A program made the translations under genes and the position numbers. From contig NZ_LLXV01000031.1 in NCBI RefSeq assembly GCF_001431665.1, positions 1-44,829 on the forward strand: DNA of 44,829 bases, given 5' to 3'. Source of the DNA: Stenotrophomonas beteli. Its GTDB lineage: Bacteria; Pseudomonadota; Gammaproteobacteria; Xanthomonadales; Xanthomonadaceae. Below the pieces are notes generated by a model. That model had not been told where the DNA came from. It did no database searches and saw only the letters and a program-made list of their open reading frames with translations. Below, piece by piece: positions 1 through 6,969 of this stretch (the stretch's first letter is position 1; every line of letters begins with the position of its first letter).

Positions 1-61
1 TCGGGGCCCCTTGCCAAGCAACGGGTTCCAACCCCGGCAGATTGCGGGGATCGTTCCAAGG

Positions 62-237
62 CGGGGTGGGTCCGGTTGCGGGGGCGTGAGCGCCATGGGC
101 CCGAGGCATGCCTCGGGCGGGTTGGGCAGGACGCCCAACCCCGGTCTTGCCGTGTGCGCAGGACAGCGCACACGAACAAGCGCGACCGAGCCTCCAGGGA
201 CGGATTCACGGCGTCCCCCGCAACCGGACCCACCCCG
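62..237. repeat. Large multi-hairpin repeat or structured RNA candidate
   Basis: An outer stem of 23 perfectly complementary bases (62-84 with 215-237) continues inward past a 4-base bulge (CGTGA 85-89 with TCACG 206-210). Inside are three perfect hairpins. One is a 20-base palindrome at 99-118. The second is a 9-bp stem at 119-127/133-141 with loop AGGAC. The third is a 9-bp stem at 151-159/166-174 with loop AGGACA. No gene is visible in 1-337, so this and the REP at 281-306 are the content of that gap. GGA in hairpin loops is the known shape of CsrA/RsmA sites, but a dispersed DNA repeat is equally possible. Strand cannot be decided from the sequence. Confidence 0.7.
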
Positions 238-280
238 CCATCCACAGGAAGCCCGCTTTTGCTTCGGCTGTTGCTTCTGA

Positions 281-306
281 GGTTGCCGGCCAGGGGCCGG
301 CACTAC
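281..306 (-). repeat. GTAG-type REP element
   Basis: On the minus strand this reads GTAGTGCCGGCC followed by the complementary GGCCGGCAACC, an imperfect palindrome headed by GTAG. This is the layout of S. maltophilia SMAG-type REPs. A close relative lies at 8925-8948 on the plus strand. It sits downstream of the VOC gene stop. Confidence 0.75.
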
Positions 307-337
307 CGCGGGTGCCGGGCCCAGCCCGGGCGCACCC

Positions 338-772
338 TCACCGCCCGTGCGGGTCGGGCCGGTGATGTACGTACTCGACCACCGTGCCATCGGGATGCAC
401 CGCGTTGAACGCCGCGCCGGTCGGCACCACCTGCAGCGGGAAGATGATTTCGGCGCCAGCGGCGACCAGCTTGTCGTGATAGGGCCGGACATCGTCGACC
501 AGCAGCGTGCCGGTGGTCGAAGTGAACGGCGCCAGCGCCGTCTCGCTGCCCTCGATCAACAGGAACGCACCGACCATCGCCAGGCGCAGCCCGGCTTCCG
601 GGAACGGGAAGCCCGCATCGGCCACCACGCCCTGCAGCTGCTCGTAGAAAGCCACGCTGCGCTCCAGTTCACCTGGGGCCACAAACACCCGGATCAGCAC
701 GCGCGGCGCGCGCTGGCTGGATGTATCGCAGCGGTCGCGCCACAGATGATCGAAGTCGCGGTGTACGGTCAT
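338..772 (-). CDS. VOC (glyoxalase/bleomycin-resistance fold) protein
   Basis: This encodes about 144 residues when started at the ATG at 772. The frame stays open to 868, but the extra 32 residues are proline- and arginine-rich and look untranslated. The body shows one vicinal oxygen chelate unit: a strand with RVFVAPGEL, SVAFYEQLQG, then a central FLLIEG, and a C-terminal half ending AFNAVHPDGTVVEYVHH. The HPDG...VEY pattern is typical of glyoxalase-like proteins, where the Glu and nearby His can bind metal. The substrate cannot be read from sequence, and similar proteins range from dioxygenases to resistance proteins. It stands alone, divergent from the GH3 gene. Confidence 0.75.
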   Translation of the reverse strand: MTVHRDFDHLWRDRCDTSSQRAPRVLIRVFVAPGELERSVAFYEQLQGVVADAGFPFPEAGLRLAMVGAFLLIEGSETALAPFTSTTGTLLVDDVRPYHDKLVAAGAEIIFPLQVVPTGAAFNAVHPDGTVVEYVHHRPDPHGR

Positions 773-887
773 GGGCTCGGTTCGTGGCCAGGGATCTCCA
801 TTATCAGTAGCCCCGCGCGGCCCGCTGATGACCGCCGGTAATGGCCTGATAACCGGCTGCCAGGACACCCCTGTGACTTAGGTCCTG

Positions 888-915
888 TTGACAGGTGTGA
901 ACGCCCTCGCACAAT
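888..915 (+). promoter_or_regulatory. Possible sigma-70 promoter for the GH3 gene
   Basis: A perfect -35 hexamer TTGACA (888-893) is followed after 16 bases by CACAAT (910-915), which matches four of six -10 positions. It points toward the glucosidase gene and would leave a leader of roughly 190 bases before the ATG at 1110. Nothing else is evident in 916-1109. The match is by eye only. Confidence 0.4.
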
Positions 916-1109
916 CTTCACATGATTGGGTCGCCCTGCGCGGCCCGGGCAGGCAGGTTGTCACGCCGGGAGGAGGGTCCCGCGCGCAGACCGGCCCGCC
1001 CTTTGGCCTGCAGGATGTTGCCTGGCAACTCCTGCGCGGCATGAACGCTGCACCCTTCGGCGGCACTTTCCCTGGACCGATTGCCTTGGCAACGGAATTA
1101 CGCCTGCCG

Positions 1110-3905
1110 ATGAAAACGTTTACAAAGCCGCTTGCACTCTCTTTGGCCTTGACCGCCGCACTGGCCACCCCGGCCTGGGCCGACCCCGCCGCATTCACTG
1201 TCTTGACCCTGGAACAGGCGCCCAACGCCGAGGCGATGCCGGCCCTGGCCGCGCAGCTGATGAGCCTGAAGGTGGATGCGGTGAGTGTGCGCCAGGTGCA
1301 GCGCGGCATCGGCCAGGTCGATCCGTTGCAGGTGCTGGCCGATGGCCTGGGCTATGAGTACCGCTTCATCGCCGCCGGCAAGGACGATGGCCAGACCCAG
1401 CGCGGCCAGGCGCTGTTGACGCGGCTGCCGATTGCCGCTGAATCCGGCCCCGACCAGCCGGGACTGAACTACCTGCGCCTGGACGATGGCCACCACACCG
1501 TAGCGGTCTACACCGACGCCGGCGCGGGTGCCGCCCGGTTGCCGGCATTGGTCAACCGCTCGCGGCTGGGTGCGCCGACGGTGCTGCTCGGCGCGGTGGC
1601 CGGTGAATCGGCCAAGGCCGCAGGCTTCGATCCGGCGCGTGTTGCGCTGGAAGCCGATGCCAGCTACTTCAGCGACGGCTTCCAGGCCGCCAGCAGCGCA
1701 CCGTTCAAGATCGAAGGCAGCAGCCTGCGTGCCACCCTGCTGACCCTGGCCTATGCCGCCGACAAGCACGGCGAAAAGCCATGGATGGACACCACCCTCA
1801 ACGCCGACGCGCGCGCCGCGCTGCTGCTGAAGGCGATGACCGAGGATGAGAAGTTCCAGATGCTGCACAGCTACTTCGGGCTGGGCAAGGACGGTGGTCC
1901 GCTGCCGGAAGGTGCGGTCGGTTCGGCCGGCTTCGTGCCGGGCGTGCCGCGGTTGGGCATCCCGTCGCAGCAGTCGGCCGATGCCGGCGTCGGCGTGACC
2001 AATCCGGGTGGCATCCGTCCGGGCGACTTCGCCACGGCGATGCCGTCGGGCCCGTCCACCGCATCGAGCTGGAACCGCGAAGTTGCCTTCGCTGGTGGCG
2101 CGACCATGGGCCGCGAGGCGTGGCAGCAGCGTTTCAACATCCTGTTGTCGGGCAGCGTCAACCTGCAGCGCGACCCGCGCAACGGCCGCAATTTTGAATA
2201 CGCCGGTGAAGATCCGCTGCTGGCCGGTTCGATGGTCGGCGCGCTGATCCAGGGCGTGCAGAGCCAGCACGTGATCTCCTCGATGAAGCACTTCGCGCTG
2301 AATGACATGGAGACCCGCCGCAACTTCCACGACGTGCGCATCGGCGAACAGGCCATGCACGAGTCGGACCTGCTGGCCTTCGAGATCGCGCTCGAAGCCG
2401 GCCGCCCCGGCGTGGCGATGTGCTCGTACAACAAGATCAACGGCACCTACGGCTGCGAGAACGGCTACCTGATGAACCAGGTGCTGAAACAGGAATGGAA
2501 GTTCCCCGGTTTCGTGATGTCCGACTGGGGGGGCGTGCACAGTGGTTCGAAGGCGGCGTTGGCCGGCCTGGACCAGCAGTCGGCCGGTGAAGTGTTCGAT
2601 GCGGCGGTGTTCTTCGATGAGCCGCTGCGCCTGGCCGTGCACGGCGGCGTGGTGCCGCAGGCGCGCCTGAACGACATGGTCGCGCGCATCCTGCGCACGA
2701 TGTTCCTGCATGGCAACTTCGACAACCCGCCGCAGCACCAGAAGGTGGATGCCGAGGCTGGCTTCGCCGTGGCCCAGCGCACGGTGGAAGAGGGCAGCGT
2801 GCTGCTGCGCAATGAGGGCAACCTGTTGCCGCTGGCCGACAGCGTGAAGCGCATCGTCATCATCGGCGGCCATGCCGACAAGGGCGTGATCGGTGGAGGT
2901 GGTTCGTCGATGGTGGGCGTGACTGCCAAGGGCACCAACGCAGTTCCGGGCGTGATGCCGACCACCTGGCCGGGCCCGGTGATCTTCCATCCGTCCTCGC
3001 CGCTGGAATCGCTGCGCGCGGCGCGCCCGGACGCGACCATCGAGTATGTGGACGGGACCAATGCCGCCGCTGCGGCCAAGGCCGCCGCGCAGGCCGACGT
3101 GGCCATCGTGTTCGCTACCCAGTGGGCCGCCGAATCGGTGGACCTGCCGGACATGCAGCTGCCGGACAACCAGGACGCGCTGATCTCGGCCGTGGCCAAG
3201 GCCAACCCGAAGACCGTGCTGGTACTGGAAACCAACGGCCCGGTGCGCACGCCGTGGCTGGCGCAGGTGCCGGCGATGCTGCAGGCCTGGTACCCGGGCA
3301 TCCGCGGTGGTGAGGGCATTGCTGCGCTGCTGACCGGCCAGGTGAACCCCTCCGGCCGTCTGCCGGTGACCTGGGTGGTGGATGAATCGCAGCTGCCGCG
3401 CCCGCACATCGATGGCCTGGGCTTCAAGCCGGCCAAGCCGTTCGGTGATGTGTTCGACTTCGATATCGAAGGTGCCAACGTCGGCTACAAGTGGATGGCG
3501 GCCAAGGGCCTGACCCCGACCTTCGCCTTTGGCCATGGCCTGTCCTACACCTCGTTCGCCTATGAAAATCTGAAGGTGAGCGTGGAAGGTTCGCGCCTGG
3601 TCGCCAGCGTCGACATCCGCAACACCGGCAAGCGTGCCGGTGCCGACGTGGCCCAGCTGTACCTGAAGCTTCCGGCTGGCAGCACCACGCCGATCCGCCT
3701 GATCGGCTACGACAAGGTGACCCTGCAGCCGGGTGAACAGCGCCGCATCCGCATCGAAGCCGAGCCGAAGACCCTGGCCCATTACGATGCACAGGCGCGC
3801 CAGTGGAAGATCGACGGTGGCACCTACCAGGTGCAGCTGTCGCGCAATGCCGCCGAACCGCTGCAGACGGTGGACGTGCAGCTGGTGGAGCAGGTGCTGC
3901 GCTGA
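1110..3905 (+). CDS. Secreted GH3 beta-glucosidase/glucan glucohydrolase with extra N-terminal domain
   Basis: This is a 931-residue protein starting at the ATG at 1110, which opens a clear signal peptide (MKTFTKP, hydrophobic core, cleavage after AWA). The frame is open upstream to a TTG at 888, but that overlaps the probable promoter. From about residue 220 the protein is glycoside hydrolase family 3. It has MTEDEKFQML, the KHFALND motif (K393, H394), and FVMSDWG with D472 as probable nucleophile. A GH3 C-terminal alpha/beta domain follows (GGEGIAALLTGQVNPSGRLPVTW), then a fibronectin III-like end after FAFGHGLSYT. It probably releases glucose from beta-glucans in the periplasm or outside the cell. 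Residues 25-215 are unlike normal GH3 and resemble a decayed endonuclease/exonuclease/phosphatase fold (LGYEYRF, GQALLTRLPI). The gene converges on the LysR gene. Confidence 0.88.
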   Translation: MKTFTKPLALSLALTAALATPAWADPAAFTVLTLEQAPNAEAMPALAAQLMSLKVDAVSVRQVQRGIGQVDPLQVLADGLGYEYRFIAAGKDDGQTQRGQALLTRLPIAAESGPDQPGLNYLRLDDGHHTVAVYTDAGAGAARLPALVNRSRLGAPTVLLGAVAGESAKAAGFDPARVALEADASYFSDGFQAASSAPFKIEGSSLRATLLTLAYAADKHGEKPWMDTTLNADARAALLLKAMTEDEKFQMLHSYFGLGKDGGPLPEGAVGSAGFVPGVPRLGIPSQQSADAGVGVTNPGGIRPGDFATAMPSGPSTASSWNREVAFAGGATMGREAWQQRFNILLSGSVNLQRDPRNGRNFEYAGEDPLLAGSMVGALIQGVQSQHVISSMKHFALNDMETRRNFHDVRIGEQAMHESDLLAFEIALEAGRPGVAMCSYNKINGTYGCENGYLMNQVLKQEWKFPGFVMSDWGGVHSGSKAALAGLDQQSAGEVFDAAVFFDEPLRLAVHGGVVPQARLNDMVARILRTMFLHGNFDNPPQHQKVDAEAGFAVAQRTVEEGSVLLRNEGNLLPLADSVKRIVIIGGHADKGVIGGGGSSMVGVTAKGTNAVPGVMPTTWPGPVIFHPSSPLESLRAARPDATIEYVDGTNAAAAAKAAAQADVAIVFATQWAAESVDLPDMQLPDNQDALISAVAKANPKTVLVLETNGPVRTPWLAQVPAMLQAWYPGIRGGEGIAALLTGQVNPSGRLPVTWVVDESQLPRPHIDGLGFKPAKPFGDVFDFDIEGANVGYKWMAAKGLTPTFAFGHGLSYTSFAYENLKVSVEGSRLVASVDIRNTGKRAGADVAQLYLKLPAGSTTPIRLIGYDKVTLQPGEQRRIRIEAEPKTLAHYDAQARQWKIDGGTYQVQLSRNAAEPLQTVDVQLVEQVLR

Positions 3906-3941
3906 TGCCTGAAGGCACGGCCCGCACAGGGCCGTGTCGGG

Positions 3942-4005
3942 AAAAGGGGACGGAGGGGATTAAGTCGTTTATGCACAAACGACTTAATCCCCTCCGTCCC
4001 CTTTT
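3942..4005. terminator. Bidirectional terminator / perfect 29-bp inverted repeat
   Basis: Arms 3942-3970 and 3977-4005 are exactly complementary with loop ATGCAC. Both ends carry an A or T run (AAAA on the left, TTTTTT on the right), so each strand gives a stem followed by U residues. It lies between two convergent genes, 36 bases after the GH3 stop and 1 base beyond the LysR stop at 4007, which fits a shared terminator. The length and perfection are more than termination needs, so it may also belong to a dispersed repeat family. Confidence 0.85.
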
Positions 4006-4006
4006 T

Positions 4007-4903
4007 TCATTTGCCAAACCACCCGCGCAGGAAATCAATCAGCTGCCGCACCTTTGGTGAGGGCTGTGTGCTGTGCGGGTAGACGGCATAGACGCTCTGC
4101 TGCGGGAAGCGGTGCTGGCGCAGCACCGGGCGCAGCCGGTCCTGGGCCAGGTCGTCTTCGATCAGCCAGCGTGGCAGCACGGTCACGCCGGCACCGGCCA
4201 CGGCGAAGGCGCGCAGGCTGCTGGCGCCATCCACGCGCACCACCGCGTTGCCGGGGTTGGTGGCGAACAAGGCGTCGCTGCCATCCGGTGCCACCACCGG
4301 CACGTCGGCCAGACGCGGATAGCCCAGGCGGGGTAGGGAACCCAGCTGCACGGGGTCATCGGCAGCATCGGCAGAGGGCAGGCGTGCCAGCAGGGACGGA
4401 GCCGCTACCGCGCACAGTGGGTGGCGTTCCAGTTCGCTGGCATGCAGGCCCGAGTCCGGCAAGCGGCCGAGGCGGATCGCCAGGTCGAAGCGCTCGGGAA
4501 TCAGGTCGGCCGGTGCCGGTGAGGTCGACAGGTGCAGCTGCAGTGCCGGGTGCCGCGCACGGAACGCCTCCAACGCAGGAATCAAGCGTAGCTGGGCGTA
4601 CTCCGGTGTGGTGGTTAGGCGCAGCACGCCCTGCAGCTGTTGCTGGTCGCGGCGCGCGGCATCGATCGCTGCCTGTGCGGCATCCAGTGCCTGCACGCAG
4701 TGCTGCAGGAACTGTTCGCCGGCCTCGGTCAGGGCCAGGTGGCGGGTACTGCGCAACAGCAGGGTCACGCCCAGCTCCTGTTCCAGCCGCTTCAGGTTGA
4801 AGCTGACCACCGCGCGGCTCAGGCCGAGGCGATCGGCGGCGGCGGTCAGGCTGCCGGCCTCGACCACGGCGCGGAAGATATCGAAGCGGTCGAGGCTGAC
4901 CAT
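4007..4903 (-). CDS. LysR-family transcriptional regulator
   Basis: 298 residues, the usual family length. Residues 1-65 form the winged helix-turn-helix (FRAVVEAGSLTAAADRLGLSRAVVSFNLKRLEQELGV, split here as one DNA-binding unit), followed by the linker helix. The rest is the periplasmic-binding-like effector domain, starting near LRLTTTPEYAQ. It is divergent from the MFS exporter gene across a 105-base gap that holds a 7-bp inverted repeat. Such regulators usually control the adjacent gene and themselves, so the MFS plus SnoaL-like pair is the likely target. The inducer is unknown. Confidence 0.9.
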   Translation of the reverse strand: MVSLDRFDIFRAVVEAGSLTAAADRLGLSRAVVSFNLKRLEQELGVTLLLRSTRHLALTEAGEQFLQHCVQALDAAQAAIDAARRDQQQLQGVLRLTTTPEYAQLRLIPALEAFRARHPALQLHLSTSPAPADLIPERFDLAIRLGRLPDSGLHASELERHPLCAVAAPSLLARLPSADAADDPVQLGSLPRLGYPRLADVPVVAPDGSDALFATNPGNAVVRVDGASSLRAFAVAGAGVTVLPRWLIEDDLAQDRLRPVLRQHRFPQQSVYAVYPHSTQPSPKVRQLIDFLRGWFGK

Positions 4904-4913
4904 GGCGGTCCAT

Positions 4914-4932
4914 TGTCAAAACAGATTTGACA
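4914..4932. promoter_or_regulatory. Candidate LysR operator
   Basis: TGTCAAA (4914-4920), five bases, then TTTGACA (4926-4932): a perfect 7-bp inverted repeat containing the T-N11-A signature of LysR boxes. It lies 11 bases upstream of the regulator's start codon and 77 bases before the MFS start, where a shared operator is expected. Confidence 0.65.
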
Positions 4933-5008
4933 GTGTTGCAGCTGTCGTCGTGTTTTTCCAACAAGGCCCGCACGGCATGCTGGCAGCTTCTCCGCTGGAG
5001 CGCCGCCG

Positions 5009-6367
5009 ATGCCGTCCCCCCGCCTGCGCCATGAGGCGATCTTCCTGCTGGTGTTCGCCCTGGATCTGGTCAACATGTTCATCGCCACGGTCGCCTATCC
5101 GGCACTGGCGGCCGAGCTGCATGCTGACATCGGTACCCTGGCCTGGGTTGGCACCGCCTACATGCTGGGCCTGAGCGTGGTGATTCCGCTGGCGCCGTGG
5201 CTGGCCGCGCGCTGTGGCGAGCGTCGCCTGCTGCTGGTGGCGTTGCTGTTGTTCGCGGTTGCCGCTGCGCTGGCCGGCACCGCACCGGGGATCGGCTGGC
5301 TGCTGGGCTGGCGCCTGCTGCAGGGGCTGGCCGGTGGCCTGCTGATTCCGGTGGCGCAGGCGGCGGCCTACCGCCAATGCACGCCCGAGCAGCGTGGCGC
5401 GCTGACCCGGCGCATCCTGCTGGTGGCGCTGCTGGTGCCGGCACTGGCGCCCGCGCTGGGCGGATTGCTGGTGCAGTGGTTGTCCTGGCGCGGTGTGCTC
5501 TGGGCCAGCCTGCCGCTGGCCGTGGTGGCGATCGGCCTGGTGCTGGCGTGGATGCCGGCCGATGGCGCGCGCAGTGCGCCGCGCCTGCAGGCCTATGCGC
5601 TGTCTACCGCGATGCTGGCGCTTGGCGCGTTGCTGTTGGCGCTGACCTGGCTGGGTGAACCCGGCCATCGCGCCGCCGGTGCCGTACTGCTGTTGATTGC
5701 AATGCTGTTGGCGGCGGCCCACCTGCGGCATGCACGGCAGCAGGCGCAGCCCCTGCTGCGCTGGTCGCTGCTGTCCCATCGCGGCCTGCGCCTGGCGATG
5801 CTGGTTTACCTGGCCGTACCCGGTGTGTTCATCGGCAGCCAGCTGGTCAGTACCCTGCAGCTGCACCAGGCCGGTTACAGCGCGGCACGCATCGGCGCGT
5901 TGATGCTGCCGTGGGCGCTGGCATCGGCCATTGCGATCACGGCCAGCAAGCGCCTGCTGGCTCGCTTCGGCCCGGCCACGGTACTGCGCGCCGGGATGCT
6001 GCTGCAGGCCAGCGGCCTGCTGCTGATGGCGCTGCTGCCGCAGCCGGCCTTCGCGTTGGCCGGGCTGTTGTTCGCACTGATGGGCGCTGGCGGCAGCCTG
6101 TGCAGCAGTACCGCGCAGACGCTGGCCTTCCAGGGCGTGAAGGGGGAGGCGCTGGGTGATGCCAGCGCTCTCTGGAACCTCAACCGCCAGCTCAGTTTCT
6201 GCCTCGGAACTGCGGCCATCGCGCTGCTGCTGGCATTGGCCATGCAATGGCTGCCGGCCCAGGCCACCGGCATGGCGCTGGGTCTGGCCGCTCTGCTGAC
6301 CCTGCTACCGATGGCATTGCTGCGTAGGCCGCAGAAGATCACCTTTTCGCAACCGGAGAACACCTGA
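5009..6367 (+). CDS. MFS drug/metabolite exporter (EmrB/QacA-like)
   Basis: A 452-residue integral inner-membrane protein with about 12 or more hydrophobic segments. The first segment carries LDLVNMFIATVAYPAL, which resembles the D-x-x-(I/V)xxVALP motif of DHA-family drug:proton antiporters. The loop-2/3 region LAARCGERRLLL and the GWRLLQGLAGGLLIP segment are also typical of this group. It probably exports a toxic small molecule using the proton gradient; the substrate is not visible. It is divergent from the LysR gene and its stop overlaps the next start (TGATG), so the two are translated together. Confidence 0.85.
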   Translation: MPSPRLRHEAIFLLVFALDLVNMFIATVAYPALAAELHADIGTLAWVGTAYMLGLSVVIPLAPWLAARCGERRLLLVALLLFAVAAALAGTAPGIGWLLGWRLLQGLAGGLLIPVAQAAAYRQCTPEQRGALTRRILLVALLVPALAPALGGLLVQWLSWRGVLWASLPLAVVAIGLVLAWMPADGARSAPRLQAYALSTAMLALGALLLALTWLGEPGHRAAGAVLLLIAMLLAAAHLRHARQQAQPLLRWSLLSHRGLRLAMLVYLAVPGVFIGSQLVSTLQLHQAGYSAARIGALMLPWALASAIAITASKRLLARFGPATVLRAGMLLQASGLLLMALLPQPAFALAGLLFALMGAGGSLCSSTAQTLAFQGVKGEALGDASALWNLNRQLSFCLGTAAIALLLALAMQWLPAQATGMALGLAALLTLLPMALLRRPQKITFSQPENT

Positions 6368-6753
6368 TGGATACCACCGCAGAGCATGAAATCCACCACC
6401 TGCACGAAAAACTGCAGGCCTGGTTCCGGGCCGAGGTTGGTGCGGACGCGCTGGAGGACCTGATGACGCATTTCTGCGCGGACTTCAGCATGGTCGGCAT
6501 CGCTGGTCGCCGATTGGATCGGCAGGCCGTGCAGGCGCTGTTCGTGGGGGGCTATGGCGCGCGTCCAGGTCTGCAGATTTCCATCGACGCCGTGCAGGCG
6601 GTGGATGTGCCGTTGCCGCTGGCAGTGCTGCGCTATCGCGAAGGGCATTCGATCGATGACGGTCAGCCCACATGGCGCGAATCGCTGGCGGTGCTGCGGC
6701 AGGAAGAGGGTCGCTGGCGCTGGCTGGCACTGCATGAGGTGGTGGTGGCCTGA
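6367..6753 (+). CDS. SnoaL/DUF4440-like small protein
   Basis: 128 residues. The pattern of an N-terminal helix (HHLHEKLQAWFRAE), then FCADFSMVGIAGRRLDRQAVQALF, then strands ending in RWRWLALHEVVVA, fits the NTF2-like cone fold of SnoaL/DUF4440 proteins. Members are either small enzymes or ligand binders; no catalytic set stands out here. It shares the A of its ATG with the stop of the MFS gene, so it is co-transcribed with the exporter and probably under the LysR regulator. Confidence 0.65.
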   Translation: MDTTAEHEIHHLHEKLQAWFRAEVGADALEDLMTHFCADFSMVGIAGRRLDRQAVQALFVGGYGARPGLQISIDAVQAVDVPLPLAVLRYREGHSIDDGQPTWRESLAVLRQEEGRWRWLALHEVVVA

Positions 6754-6756
6754 TGT

Positions 6757-6834
6757 TATAGAGCCGAGCCTACGCTCGGCTGCTCGTCGGGTAGGTCGCG
6801 GCGGTCTGAGCCGAGCGTGGGCTCGGCTCTACAG
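6757..6834. repeat. Inverted pair of SMAG-type REPs
   Basis: One element at about 6757-6781 (TATAGAGCCGAGCC then GCTCGGCT) faces a complementary one at 6809-6834 ending GGCTCGGCTCTACA. Together they can form one long cruciform or RNA hairpin. It sits directly after the SnoaL-like gene stop and may stabilise or end that transcript. Confidence 0.85.
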
Positions 6835-6969
6835 GACGCACTGCTCCCACATCGGCCGCACATGTGCCATCAGTCCTGCCTGCATCCACCCCAGAATGCA
6901 AAGCCTGCACACACTTCACGGCGCAGGGCAGGAGTAGGCTTGAAGCTTTCCTGCCGGGAGGGGTTGTCC

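Noticed and set aside
8..60. tRNA-like T-arm (GGGTTCCAACCCC)
   Set aside because: The loop has C where tRNAs need a purine, and no acceptor, D or anticodon arms fit around it.
888..1109. N-terminal extension of the GH3 gene from a TTG start
   Set aside because: The extension lacks signal-peptide character, overlaps a good -35/-10 pair, and the ATG at 1110 opens a clean signal peptide.
1098..3782. Long open frame opposite the GH3 gene
   Set aside because: Its product is rich in His, Arg and Gln with no domain pattern, typical of antisense frames in high-GC genes. The same holds for long frames opposite tssC, tssF, clpV, aehA and vgrG.
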